Source: Saprospirales bacterium
GTDB taxonomy: Bacteria; Bacteroidota; Bacteroidia; Chitinophagales; Saprospiraceae
NCBI GenBank assembly: GCA_002698985.1
Contig: PAAY01000013.1
Span: forward strand, 18,077-82,076
Direction of reading: 5' to 3'
Length of the DNA stretch: 64,000 nucleotides
Below the pieces are notes generated by a model. It made no database searches. It was not told the origin of the DNA and saw only the letters and a program-made list of their open reading frames with translations. A program made the translations under genes and the position numbers. Below, one piece after another: positions 24,971 to 33,057 of this stretch. Numbering within the stretch: the stretch's first letter is position 1; each line of letters begins with the position of its first letter.

Positions 24971-27268
24971 ATGAGCCGCCTTTACTGCTGTTTTTGTTTC
25001 CTCTTTTTCTTCGCTGTGCAACTCGCTTCGCAACCCCTCTACAGCCCGTTCGATATTGCGACGATAGAAATCAACTTTGAGCAAAGCAACTGGGACGCCA
25101 TTCTGGACGATTACTACGCCGCCGGCAACGGTGAGCGCCTGCTGGCCACGGTGGAGGTCAACGGCGTCAGCTACGACAGCGTGGGAGTGCGATACCGTGG
25201 AGGAGGAACCTACCATCCTGACAACCCTAAAAATCCCCTCAACATCAAACTGGATTATGTAAAGAACCAGGATTACGAAGGCATCGAAGTGCTCAAACTG
25301 TCCAACGGCGCCAAAGACCCCTCCTTTTTGCGTGAGGTGCTCTCGCTGGAGGCGGCGCGGCAGTTCATGGAAGCACCCCGGGCCAGTTATGCCAGGGTCT
25401 TCGTCAACGGCGCTTACCACGGCCTTTATGCCAATGTGGAAAGCATCAACGCTGCCTTTTTTGAAAGGGCCTTCCCGCTCGATCCGGATGCCCCCCGCTT
25501 TGAATGCAACCCCGCTTACGATTTTGACGACGTTCCGCAAAACCCGCCCTTTGGCTGCACGGTGGGGCATGGGGCCTCGCTCGAATACCTTGGCCCCGGC
25601 ATTGCCTGCTATTTCGAACATTACCAGATGCAGTCAACCACAGGCTGGGAAGCGCTCATTGCAGCCACTGAGACCCTGGCCAACAACCCCGCCGGTGCCA
25701 ACCAGCATTTCGACATCGACCGCATGCTGTGGTGGTCGGCATTCAACAACCTCTTCGTCAACCTCGACAGCTACCTCGGAGCGGGTGCACGCAATTATTA
25801 CCTGGCCACTATGGATGACGGCCACTTTGTGCCGGTGCCGGATGACCTCAACGAGTCCTTCGCCAAATTTCCCTGGGTGGATGTGGATGCCGCTGCGGGC
25901 GCTCAACCGCCACTCGGCTTTTTTCAGGAACTGAACCCATATCAGGGAGAAGACGATCCGCAGAAGCCCCTGCTGCAGGCACTCTTCGGCCAGCCTACCT
26001 GGCGCAGGATGTACATGGCCCACTACCGCACCATGGTGGAGGAACTCATCCTGTCGGGCTGGCTGGAGAACAGGGCCGATGAATTGCACGAGTTCATTGC
26101 CGACGAGCTGCAAACCGACCCCAACAGTTTTTACAGCTTTCAGGATTTCGAAGACAACCTGACCCAAACCGTGGTGGACAGCTACGATGGCTACGATGCT
26201 TTTGGCCTGCTCCAACTGATGGATGGCCGAACGGCCTACCTGCAAGGCCTGCCCGAACGGCAGTACCAGTCCCCAGCGCTGAGCAATCATGCCCACAGCC
26301 CGGCCGTGCCGGCCCCCGGCGAAAACGTGGTGTTTACGGTGGAACTGGACGAAGCTGCCGATGCCTGGCTGGGTTTCCGCTCCAACGTCAGGAAGGTGTT
26401 CAAATACTACCAGCTTTTTGACGACGGACTGCACGGCGACGGTGCTGCCGGTGACCTCATCTACGGCGCTGTGTTGCCGGTAGGCGCAGGCGGCGGGCAA
26501 TATTTTTTCTATGCGGAAAATGAGCAGGCTGGCCGCTTTCTGCCAGCCAAAGCTGCCCATGAATACTTTGCCCTGTCTACAGCTTCCAGTGTGGTCATCA
26601 ACGAACTGATGGCCAACAACAAAAGCGCCGTGTCCGACCAGAACGGCGAGTACGACGACTGGATAGAACTCTTCAACAACAGCTCCCAAAGCATCGACCT
26701 CAGCGGCTGGCACCTCACCGACGATGTGCTTCTGCCCGCCAAATGGACTTTCCCCAACGGGGTGTTCATTGACCCCGGGGCTTACCTCATCGTCTGGGCT
26801 GATGATGATACCGGTCAGGCTGGACTGCACGCATCTTTCAAGTTGTCGGCAGGTGGAGAGCAGCTGCAACTGGTGAACCCCAACCTGCAGGTAGTTGACG
26901 AGGTGGTGTTCCCCCAACTTGATGAAGATATTTCTTTTGCCCGTTGTCCCAATGGCACCGGCCCATTCTCCACCAATGAACCTTCCTTCGCCTCCGGCAA
27001 CGATGCAGCCTGCGCAACCCCCACCTCGGAAGCACTGACCGAAATACTGACGTATTACCCCAACCCGGCTGCCGGGCAAGTGGTTTTTGCGACGAAAAAT
27101 ACAGCGGGTGGCGAACTGCTGATCACTGATTTGCCCGGGCGGCTTGTAAGCAGGCAAAGCATCTCCGGCTCACTGACACTGGATGTGTCGGATTGGAATC
27201 CGGGCCTGTACATCGTGCGCTTCAATGGCCGGACCATCGGTAAACTGGTGGTTCAGGCGGGCCACTGA
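24971..27268 (+). CDS. Secreted CotH-kinase-like protein with lamin-tail domain and T9SS sorting tail
   Basis: A 765-residue protein with a signal peptide (residues 1-21). Residues ~25-400 are a CotH-type domain: VGVRYRGGGTYHPDNPKNPLNIKL, EVLSLEAARQF, YHGLYANVESIN and the DDLNESFAKF box with the metal-binding D-x-N. Residues ~515-620 are a lamin-tail (LTD) domain (VVINELMANNKSAVSDQNGEYDDWIEL). The last ~80 residues are a type A T9SS sorting domain (YYPNPAAGQVVF, GLYIVRFNGRTIGKLVVQ). CotH proteins phosphorylate spore-coat proteins in Bacillus; the bacterial secreted forms have unknown targets. It is probably exported and anchored at the cell surface by the T9SS. Confidence 0.9.
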   Translation: MSRLYCCFCFLFFFAVQLASQPLYSPFDIATIEINFEQSNWDAILDDYYAAGNGERLLATVEVNGVSYDSVGVRYRGGGTYHPDNPKNPLNIKLDYVKNQDYEGIEVLKLSNGAKDPSFLREVLSLEAARQFMEAPRASYARVFVNGAYHGLYANVESINAAFFERAFPLDPDAPRFECNPAYDFDDVPQNPPFGCTVGHGASLEYLGPGIACYFEHYQMQSTTGWEALIAATETLANNPAGANQHFDIDRMLWWSAFNNLFVNLDSYLGAGARNYYLATMDDGHFVPVPDDLNESFAKFPWVDVDAAAGAQPPLGFFQELNPYQGEDDPQKPLLQALFGQPTWRRMYMAHYRTMVEELILSGWLENRADELHEFIADELQTDPNSFYSFQDFEDNLTQTVVDSYDGYDAFGLLQLMDGRTAYLQGLPERQYQSPALSNHAHSPAVPAPGENVVFTVELDEAADAWLGFRSNVRKVFKYYQLFDDGLHGDGAAGDLIYGAVLPVGAGGGQYFFYAENEQAGRFLPAKAAHEYFALSTASSVVINELMANNKSAVSDQNGEYDDWIELFNNSSQSIDLSGWHLTDDVLLPAKWTFPNGVFIDPGAYLIVWADDDTGQAGLHASFKLSAGGEQLQLVNPNLQVVDEVVFPQLDEDISFARCPNGTGPFSTNEPSFASGNDAACATPTSEALTEILTYYPNPAAGQVVFATKNTAGGELLITDLPGRLVSRQSISGSLTLDVSDWNPGLYIVRFNGRTIGKLVVQAGH

Positions 27269-27482
27269 CGGGCATTATTCCTGCATCGGTTGTTTGTATG
27301 ACAATTGAGGGGTGGCCCCGGCGGCGTTTTTTGGTTATCTTCGCAAACAAGCGTTCAGGCCCCTAAAAGATCAGCATTCTGACTTTTGCGATTTTTTGGC
27401 ACTGCCAACATGCAACCCCACAGTAATTTTAAGCTGGCTAAAAATCGCCTTACTTTAACAGCACCTGCAAAACGTATTCTGT

Positions 27483-27698
27483 ATGAAAAAGAAGTTGACC
27501 CTCGATGATTTTCGAAGCCAGGCCCTGGATCGCAAAGAGGCCCGTAAAACAACAGGCGGCCGCAACTACATCCCCTCCACCAGCGGCTCTTTTGGTTACA
27601 TCAATTGGGACGATGTGGACATTCGCAACGAAGGATTCACACCTCAGCCCACCAGCAGCTTCAGCCTGCTCAACACCAAATTGAAATTCGGAGGCTGA
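27483..27698 (+). CDS. Putative RiPP precursor peptide with double-glycine leader
   Basis: A 71-residue peptide. Residues 1-26 (MKKKLTLDDFRSQALDRKEA then RKTTGG) look like the GG leader of Bacteroidota natural-product precursors. The 45-residue core has no Cys but has many Ser/Thr and an acidic patch (INWDDVDIRNEG), which would suit an ester- or amide-crosslinked (graspetide-like) peptide better than a lanthipeptide; it ends in a second GG. No ATP-grasp ligase, peptidase or transporter gene is in the neighbourhood. A near-consensus promoter (TTTTTTGG, then TATCTTCG) lies ~150 nt upstream. Its stop codon abuts the stop of the convergent gene (TGATCA). Confidence 0.65.
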   Translation: MKKKLTLDDFRSQALDRKEARKTTGGRNYIPSTSGSFGYINWDDVDIRNEGFTPQPTSSFSLLNTKLKFGG

Positions 27699-29312
27699 TC
27701 AGCCGGCTTTGCCAGTCTCTTTCTGAAACCTTTCTTTCACCACCTGAGAGAAGGGTTTTCCGCTTACCTTACTCTCTATCCACGACATAATATCGAACAG
27801 CTCGAAGACACTGTGGGCAGGTTGCGACTGCAACTGCCCAAATTCTTCTTTCACCGCCTCAAAGGAAGCTGCACGCTCTTTCTTCGTCAAAGGCTTGTTC
27901 ATGTCGCGGATGAAGGTCATCATCTTCCGCTCAAATTCTGACAGCCGGTTTTCCCGCGACAGGTAGCGATAAGTTGACCGCAGCAGGCTCTCCAGCAGCA
28001 GGCTGTTTCCCAGTTCGTAGTGGATGATCAGGTTGAGGATGCGGGCAAGGCTCTGCAGGTCCTTTCGCTCCACGCTACCCGTCAGGCTCAGCCAGTCGTT
28101 GAGGGCATCCAGGGCTTTTTCATACTCCCCACAGCCGAAGTAAATGCAGAAGTATTGCAAGTAAAAGTTGCTTTTGCTGAACTGGGCCTGGTCAAACTTT
28201 TCGGCTTCACGCAGGTGTTCCTCGAGGGCTTTTTTCCCTTCGGTAAAATCGCCGCTGCTGATGCAAAGCCGGAACTTGTTCTGGTAATACTGCCTGTGGA
28301 TTTTGGCCTCGTCGTCTTTGGTGAGGGGTTTTACGGCCTTCAGTTTTTCAAGTGTTTGCTCCACTTCCCCGTAGCGCTGCAGGCGGCCGCAACTGATGAT
28401 GTGATTGTTCAGCGCTGAGATGTATTCTGATACATCTTCCTTGAGCAGGCGGGGGTGACTCTCCATCAATTCCACAAGCCTTTTACTGGACTGGTAAAAC
28501 GCCTCGAATTCCGAAGCTGTGAAAAGGTAAATGGAGTTGATCCGGTGGTACATCACCCGGGCTGAAAAGGACAGGGCCTGGCTTTCGTCCTGCATCAATG
28601 GATGTTCCATCAATTTACGCATTTGGGCCAGCTGCTCCGGACTCCTCGACACCTCCTTCCGGACATTGAGCAGCATGTTGAAAAACAGATTGCGGTAAGC
28701 CACGAAGTTGCTCAGACAGTTGGCCCAGTGCGCCTCTTCTTCTGAAATGCGGCGCAGTTCCCGGTCCAGCCAGGCAATGTCCGTCTGGGCATAGGCAATG
28801 CGCTTTTCCCATTCCAGAATTTCTATCAGCGAGGTGAAATGCTCGTACTCCGTGGCCACTTTTTTAGCCTTGTAAAGCAGGTCTTTGCAATTGTCAAAAA
28901 AAGAGCGCCGGAACAAGGTTCTCACGCCCAGCAAGTATCCTTTCAGGCGGTAATCAATCGATGACTTTTCGTCGTAACTCTCCAGGCTCTTCAGCACCAA
29001 TTGGTAGAGGTAGGCTTTCAGTTCCGAAAACTTGCGGCTCTCCACCGGCTCGTTTCCGTAAATCTCAAGGCGGAGGGCTTCGTCGTCAAATTCCTCCTGG
29101 GCATAAATGGCATCGAAGAGTTGCAGGTACTTGCTGTTGGAGGCATCCTTGCTGTTGATGAAGAGCTTGAAGTACCGCTTCTCCGCACTCGACAGCGATT
29201 TGATGAGATTGTACAATTTATCCGAAGGGGTCTTGGGCATGGGTTCTGTGTGTGAAATGGGCATCTCCGAAACCTGACTTGAAATGCGCACCACTTGCTC
29301 ATTCCTGCGCAT
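27699..29312 (-). CDS. TPR-like helical protein of unknown function
   Basis: A 537-residue, all-helical soluble protein with no signal peptide. The region KLYNLIKSLSSAEKRYFKLF (~residues 32-51) begins a conserved-looking start; the rest is degenerate TPR-type helix pairs rich in Tyr, Leu and Arg. Similar proteins are frequent in Saprospiria-type genomes. No enzyme motif is seen. The start is uncertain: M1, M17 (29264) and M25 (29240, MPKTPSDKLY) are all possible, and M25 best fits the conserved part. The stop codon is directly adjacent to that of the GG-leader peptide gene. Confidence 0.72.
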   Translation of the reverse strand: MRRNEQVVRISSQVSEMPISHTEPMPKTPSDKLYNLIKSLSSAEKRYFKLFINSKDASNSKYLQLFDAIYAQEEFDDEALRLEIYGNEPVESRKFSELKAYLYQLVLKSLESYDEKSSIDYRLKGYLLGVRTLFRRSFFDNCKDLLYKAKKVATEYEHFTSLIEILEWEKRIAYAQTDIAWLDRELRRISEEEAHWANCLSNFVAYRNLFFNMLLNVRKEVSRSPEQLAQMRKLMEHPLMQDESQALSFSARVMYHRINSIYLFTASEFEAFYQSSKRLVELMESHPRLLKEDVSEYISALNNHIISCGRLQRYGEVEQTLEKLKAVKPLTKDDEAKIHRQYYQNKFRLCISSGDFTEGKKALEEHLREAEKFDQAQFSKSNFYLQYFCIYFGCGEYEKALDALNDWLSLTGSVERKDLQSLARILNLIIHYELGNSLLLESLLRSTYRYLSRENRLSEFERKMMTFIRDMNKPLTKKERAASFEAVKEEFGQLQSQPAHSVFELFDIMSWIESKVSGKPFSQVVKERFQKETGKAG

Positions 29313-29424
29313 CCCCGGTCCCGGATTTTGTTTTAATTGCTGTTTCTCAGGGCTTAAACTACTAAATCCCCCGATTCGCTGCCAGTAATCGCCGTTGCGC
29401 AGCGAAATTAAAAACCTGACTTTT

Positions 29425-29475
29425 GTTTAGTGTAGGGTGTAGGGTTTAAGGTGTAGGGTTTGTGGAGCGCTAGCT
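29425..29475. repeat. Telomere-like heptads and GCTAGC remnant
   Basis: GTGTAGGGTGTAGGGTTTA and AGGTGTAGGGTTTG followed by AGCGCTAGC: a shortened, inverted copy of the GAGCTAGC...AAACCCTACACC part of the 10.9-11.4 kb unit. It lies between two minus-strand genes. Confidence 0.65.
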
Positions 29476-29527
29476 TTTACATTTCCGTGGTACTCCCATC
29501 CTTCTTTATGAATTGTTATCAATGTAG

Positions 29528-29548
29528 AGACGTTGCACCGCAACGTCT
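29528..29548. repeat. Hairpin AGACGTTGC-ACC-GCAACGTCT
   Basis: A perfect 9-bp stem with a 3-nt loop in non-coding DNA between the TPR-like gene and nadB. This type of short palindrome is scattered in many environmental genomes; role unknown. Confidence 0.6.
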
Positions 29549-29571
29549 GATCCACCACCCAACTCCATCAA

Positions 29572-29657
29572 CAATTCAACAGTCTCAACAGTCTCAACAG
29601 TCTCAACAATTTCAACACTTCAACTCCCGAAAGCTTTCGGGATCAACACTTCAACAA
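29572..29657 (-). repeat. 9-bp array (AGACTGTTG) and CCCGAAAGCTTTCGGG palindrome after the nadB stop
   Basis: On the minus strand the nadB TGA is followed at once by TTGTTGAAGTGTTGA, then the 18-bp palindrome TCCCGAAAGCTTTCGGGA (29625-29642), then GTTGAAGTGTTGAAATTG and three AGACTGTTG units. The palindrome could be a terminator. Similar TTGTTGA arrays follow the porP stop at 63550. Confidence 0.7.
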
Positions 29658-31262
29658 TCACAAAATGCTCTTGTCAATAAAAGGCAGCTTGTTGGGGTAG
29701 TCGGTGGTGTAGTGCAGGCCGCGGCTTTCCCTTCTGATGGAAGCCGAGCGGGTTATCAGATAAGCGATGGTGATGAGGTTGCGGAGTTCGCAGAGTTGCG
29801 GAGAGAGGGTGGTGTGTGAGTACAATTCTTCCGTTTCCCGGTAGAGCAGGTACAGGCGGTCGGAAGCCCTTTTCAGACGGACATTGGAGCGGACGATGCC
29901 CACATAGTAGCTCATCAGGTCTTTCAGCTCTTTCATGCTTTGCACGATCAGCACCAACTCTTCGGGTTCCGTGGTTCCCTGGGCATTCCAGTCCGGAATA
30001 TTTTTGTTGATAGGGGGCAGGCTGTCAATTTTCTTTTCCAGGTCGAGGAAAATGCGGTGGGCAAAAACCATGGCTTCCAGGAGGGAGTTGGAGGCCAGGC
30101 GGTTGGCGCCGTGCAGGCCGGTGCAGGTGCATTCGCCGGCAGCATAGAGGTTTTTGATGGAGGTGCGACCCCATTCATCTGTACGGATGCCGCCACACAT
30201 GTAGTGGCAGGCAGGAGTCACCGGAATCATGTCCTTCATGGGATCGATGCCGATGGAGAGGCACTTTTCGTAAATGTTGGGGAAGTGGGCCAGGAAGGCG
30301 TCTTTGTCCAGGTGCCGGCAGTCCAGGCACATGTATTCGGCACCGAGGATCTTCATCTCCCGGTCGATGGCCCTGGCCACAATGTCTCTGGGAGCCAGGC
30401 TACCCCGCTCGTCGTATTTCTGCATGAACTCTTCTCCGGAGGGCGTTTTCAGGATGCCGCCAAAACCCCGCACCGCCTCTGAAATCAGAAAGGAGGGGTT
30501 TTCTCCCTGCGGATTGTAAAGGGCTGTGGGGTGAAACTGCACGAACTCCATGTTTTCGATGCGGCCCTTTGCCCGGTACATCATGGCAGTGCCGTCTCCG
30601 GTGGCAATGACGGGGTTGGTGGTGTTGCGGTAGACCTGTCCGGCGCCACCGGTGGCCACCACAGTGGTTCGGGCCAGCAGCGTTTCAATCTCGCCAGTCT
30701 TTTTATTGAGGGCATAGGCTCCGTAGCATTCAATGCCCGGGGTCACCCTGGTGATGGTGTGTCCCAGGTGGTGCTGCGTAATGAGGTCTATGGCGAAGTA
30801 ATGCTCCAGCACTTCCAGGTTTGGGGTGTGTTCCACCTGCGCCAGCAGGGTGCGCTGCAATTCCCAGCCGGTGATGTCTTTGTAATGAAGGATGCGGTTT
30901 TCGCTGTGGCCACCTTCCCTGCCCAGGTCGTATTTCTGGTTTTCCTTTTTGTCGAAACGCGCACCCCATTCGATGATCTCCCGGACCCGTTCCGGCCCTT
31001 CGTGAACCACAATCTTGACCACTTCCTCGTTGCAAAGTCCGTCACCCGCTATGAGGGTGTCTTTGATGTGCTTTTCGTAGCTGTCAACTTCCGGATTCCA
31101 TACGGCTGCTACGCCTCCCTGCGCATAGGCGGTATTGCTTTCGGTGTCAGCGGTTTTGCTCAGGGCAATTATCTTCAGATCGGGCCGTGCATGGGCCATC
31201 TTGAGGGCAAAAGTCAACCCGGCAATACCGGAACCCAGCACGAGAACATCACTTTCTATCAT
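29658..31262 (-). CDS. nadB: L-aspartate oxidase
   Basis: A 534-residue flavoprotein. The FAD dinucleotide motif VLGSGIAGLTFAL is at the N-terminus. SNTAYAQGGVAA, HGANRLASNSLLEAMVFA and the RPDL..R-rich C-terminal helical domain are NadB hallmarks; GGIRTDEWGRTSIKNLYAAGE is the fumarate reductase/SdhA-type signature. It oxidises aspartate to iminoaspartate, the first step of NAD biosynthesis; nadA and nadC are not adjacent. The ATG at 31262 is preferred to a TTG two codons earlier. A consensus -7 box (TACTTTTG, 31302-31309) lies 40 nt upstream. Confidence 0.96.
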   Translation of the reverse strand: MIESDVLVLGSGIAGLTFALKMAHARPDLKIIALSKTADTESNTAYAQGGVAAVWNPEVDSYEKHIKDTLIAGDGLCNEEVVKIVVHEGPERVREIIEWGARFDKKENQKYDLGREGGHSENRILHYKDITGWELQRTLLAQVEHTPNLEVLEHYFAIDLITQHHLGHTITRVTPGIECYGAYALNKKTGEIETLLARTTVVATGGAGQVYRNTTNPVIATGDGTAMMYRAKGRIENMEFVQFHPTALYNPQGENPSFLISEAVRGFGGILKTPSGEEFMQKYDERGSLAPRDIVARAIDREMKILGAEYMCLDCRHLDKDAFLAHFPNIYEKCLSIGIDPMKDMIPVTPACHYMCGGIRTDEWGRTSIKNLYAAGECTCTGLHGANRLASNSLLEAMVFAHRIFLDLEKKIDSLPPINKNIPDWNAQGTTEPEELVLIVQSMKELKDLMSYYVGIVRSNVRLKRASDRLYLLYRETEELYSHTTLSPQLCELRNLITIAYLITRSASIRRESRGLHYTTDYPNKLPFIDKSIL

Positions 31263-31301
31263 CTTCAAAAATTGAGCGTGTTAATCCATTTCGGTGCTGC
31301 A

Positions 31302-31309
31302 CAAAAGTA
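31302..31309 (-). promoter_or_regulatory. -7 box TACTTTTG for nadB
   Basis: Exact TANNTTTG match on the minus strand, 40 nt before the nadB ATG. Confidence 0.5.
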
Positions 31310-31362
31310 AAGGGCTGCTGTGTATTCCATCACTATTTCTCCCTTCGGGTAAATGCCCCGGT

Positions 31363-31370
31363 TATCTTTG
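31363..31370 (+). promoter_or_regulatory. -7 box TATCTTTG for the VWA gene
   Basis: Exact TANNTTTG match only 5 nt before the ATG at 31375. The transcript should be leaderless, and this excludes the in-frame TTG start at 31294. Confidence 0.55.
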
Positions 31371-31374
31371 CCAC

Positions 31375-32493
31375 ATGGCTGATCACCTGGAAAAATGGCG
31401 TATGATCCTTGGCCGCAAGGCCGATCCCGAAAGCGAGATCACGCTGGGGGAGCAACTGCGTGGCATGGATGCCACCCTGGAAGCGCTGTACGACAGCGAG
31501 CGGAAAGGGGGGCTGGGCAGTTCTTCACCCAACGTCAACCGCTGGCTGGGCGATATCCGGAAGTATTTTCCACGGTCGGTGGTGCAGCTGATCCAAAAGG
31601 ATGCTCTGGAGCGCCTCGATCTGAAGCAAATGCTGATGGAGCCGGAGTTGCTCTCCATGATGGAGCCGGATGTCTCTTTGGTTGCCACCCTCATTTCGCT
31701 GAGCAAGGTGATGCCGGAAAAGACCAGGGATACCGCCAGACAGCTTGTGCAACAAGTGGTGGAAGACTTGCGACGCCGCCTCGAGAATCCGCTCAAGCAG
31801 GCCGTCAGGGGCAGCCTGAACAGGGCCGACCGCAACCGCCGCCCCAAATTGCGTGAGATAGACTGGCACCGTACCATCAGGGCCAATCTGAAGCATTACC
31901 AGCCCAGCCTTCACACCATCATTCCGGAACAAATGCACGGCCATGGCCGCCGGCAACAGTCTCTGCGCAATGTCATCCTGCTGGTGGACCAGAGCGGCTC
32001 CATGGCTAACTCGGTGGTGTATGCCGGAATTTTCGGGGCCATACTGGCTTCACTTCCTTCGGTAAAAACCCATTTCGTCGCTTTTGATACCAGCGTGGCA
32101 GACCTTACCGCACAACTCCACGACCCCGTAGATATGCTGTTTGGCGTGCAGCTCGGTGGCGGCACCGATATCAACGCTGCCCTGGCCTATGCCGAAAAAC
32201 TGGTTTCAGCTCCTGCCAAAACCATCCTCGTCCTGATCAGCGACTTGTTCGAAGGAGGAAACAAAAACGAAATGTTGCGAAGAGTGGCCCAACTGAAAGA
32301 GAGTGGCGTTCAGTTCATTTCCCTGCTGGCCCTCGATGATGGAGGAGCACCGGCCTACGACCACCAGCTGGCAGCCCAATTGGCAGGCATGGACGTTCCC
32401 GCATTTGCCTGTACACCCGACAAGTTTCCGGACCTCATGGAAGCCGCCATCAAACGCCAGAGCTTCAGCCGTTTTATCAGTCGATATGGTTGA
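31375..32493 (+). CDS. VWA domain protein with intact MIDAS (CoxE-like)
   Basis: A 372-residue cytoplasmic protein. The N-terminal ~195 residues are helical and charged; the C-terminal VWA domain has a complete metal site: D205-x-S207-x-S209 (VDQSGSMANS), Thr in GGGTDI and Asp in LISDLFEGG. Proteins of this build normally work with a MoxR-type AAA ATPase, and their genes are usually adjacent; here no MoxR gene lies on either side. It may partner an ATPase elsewhere. A short GC stem (32599-32622) follows the gene by ~105 bp. Confidence 0.85.
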   Translation: MADHLEKWRMILGRKADPESEITLGEQLRGMDATLEALYDSERKGGLGSSSPNVNRWLGDIRKYFPRSVVQLIQKDALERLDLKQMLMEPELLSMMEPDVSLVATLISLSKVMPEKTRDTARQLVQQVVEDLRRRLENPLKQAVRGSLNRADRNRRPKLREIDWHRTIRANLKHYQPSLHTIIPEQMHGHGRRQQSLRNVILLVDQSGSMANSVVYAGIFGAILASLPSVKTHFVAFDTSVADLTAQLHDPVDMLFGVQLGGGTDINAALAYAEKLVSAPAKTILVLISDLFEGGNKNEMLRRVAQLKESGVQFISLLALDDGGAPAYDHQLAAQLAGMDVPAFACTPDKFPDLMEAAIKRQSFSRFISRYG

Positions 32494-32598
32494 GGGGCTC
32501 CACAATTCCGCCTTTCTGGTTTTGAGGATACTGCGTAAGCTATCTGATTTTGAAATTGCTGTTTGCTAAAAGTCAATTCACTCCATCAAACATCTTGA

Positions 32599-32622
32599 AA
32601 CCCCTTGCTTCAGCGAGGGGTT
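32599..32622. terminator. Hairpin AACCCCTTGCT-TC-AGCGAGGGGTT
   Basis: An 11-bp stem with one G-T pair. It lies ~105 bp past the VWA stop with no strong T-run, so terminator function is possible but not certain; it may be a dispersed palindrome. Confidence 0.45.
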
Positions 32623-33031
32623 GCCGAAAAGACCCCTCACAGCATCAACCATCTTTACAAAACATCAGCATCAACATTTCAAGCTGCAATGGTGATTGGT
32701 CGTTTCTGATGTGATGTTCTGAATAGAAGTTTGATGTGGGTTGGGGGACTGGCATTATTCCCGCCGTTGAAACAGCGGGTTACAAGATGGCTGATGTAAT
32801 CGGGGCTTTTTTTTCAGCCAGGAACGACGATTGAAAAATGATTTTTTCACATTCAATGAAGCCGAGTTGCTGAGACACTTTATTGAACACCCTCTCGCCA
32901 ACTTCTCTGAACTCCTCTCAACCTCTCTGAACCACTCTCAACGATTGATGGCACTTTCTCTGCAGCTGACTCATGATGACACTCAAAGAAACATTTTAGC
33001 AAACCCCAAACCCCAAACTCTAAACTCTACA

Positions 33032-33055
33032 CCCTAAACCCTACACCCTACACCC
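33032..33055 (-). repeat. GGGTGTA/GGGTTTA array 2 nt past a stop codon (G-quadruplex spacing)
   Basis: C-runs on the plus strand at 33032, 33039, 33046 and 33053, exactly 7 bp apart. On the minus strand this is four GGG runs with 4-nt loops, starting 2 nt after the TGA (33060-33058) of the lipoprotein gene. Confidence 0.8.
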
Positions 33056-33057
33056 AA

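Larger units (their letters stand above)
32494..33057. other. Non-coding interval with several short repeats
   Basis: A 564-bp gap between convergent genes. It holds the hairpin at 32599, a second palindrome CCCGCCGTTGAAACAGCGGG (32760-32779), degenerate CTCTCAACCTCTCTGAAC repeats (~32890-32945) and a telomere-like array at its right end. A 68-codon open frame at 32831 shows no protein-like features. No gene supported. Confidence 0.6.

Noticed and set aside
25634..27157. 507-codon minus-strand frame opposite the CotH gene
   Set aside because: Antisense shadow; the plus strand has complete CotH, LTD and sorting domains.
32831..33037. 68-codon frame after the VWA gene
   Set aside because: Translation is made of repeat-derived sequence and ends in the telomere-like array.
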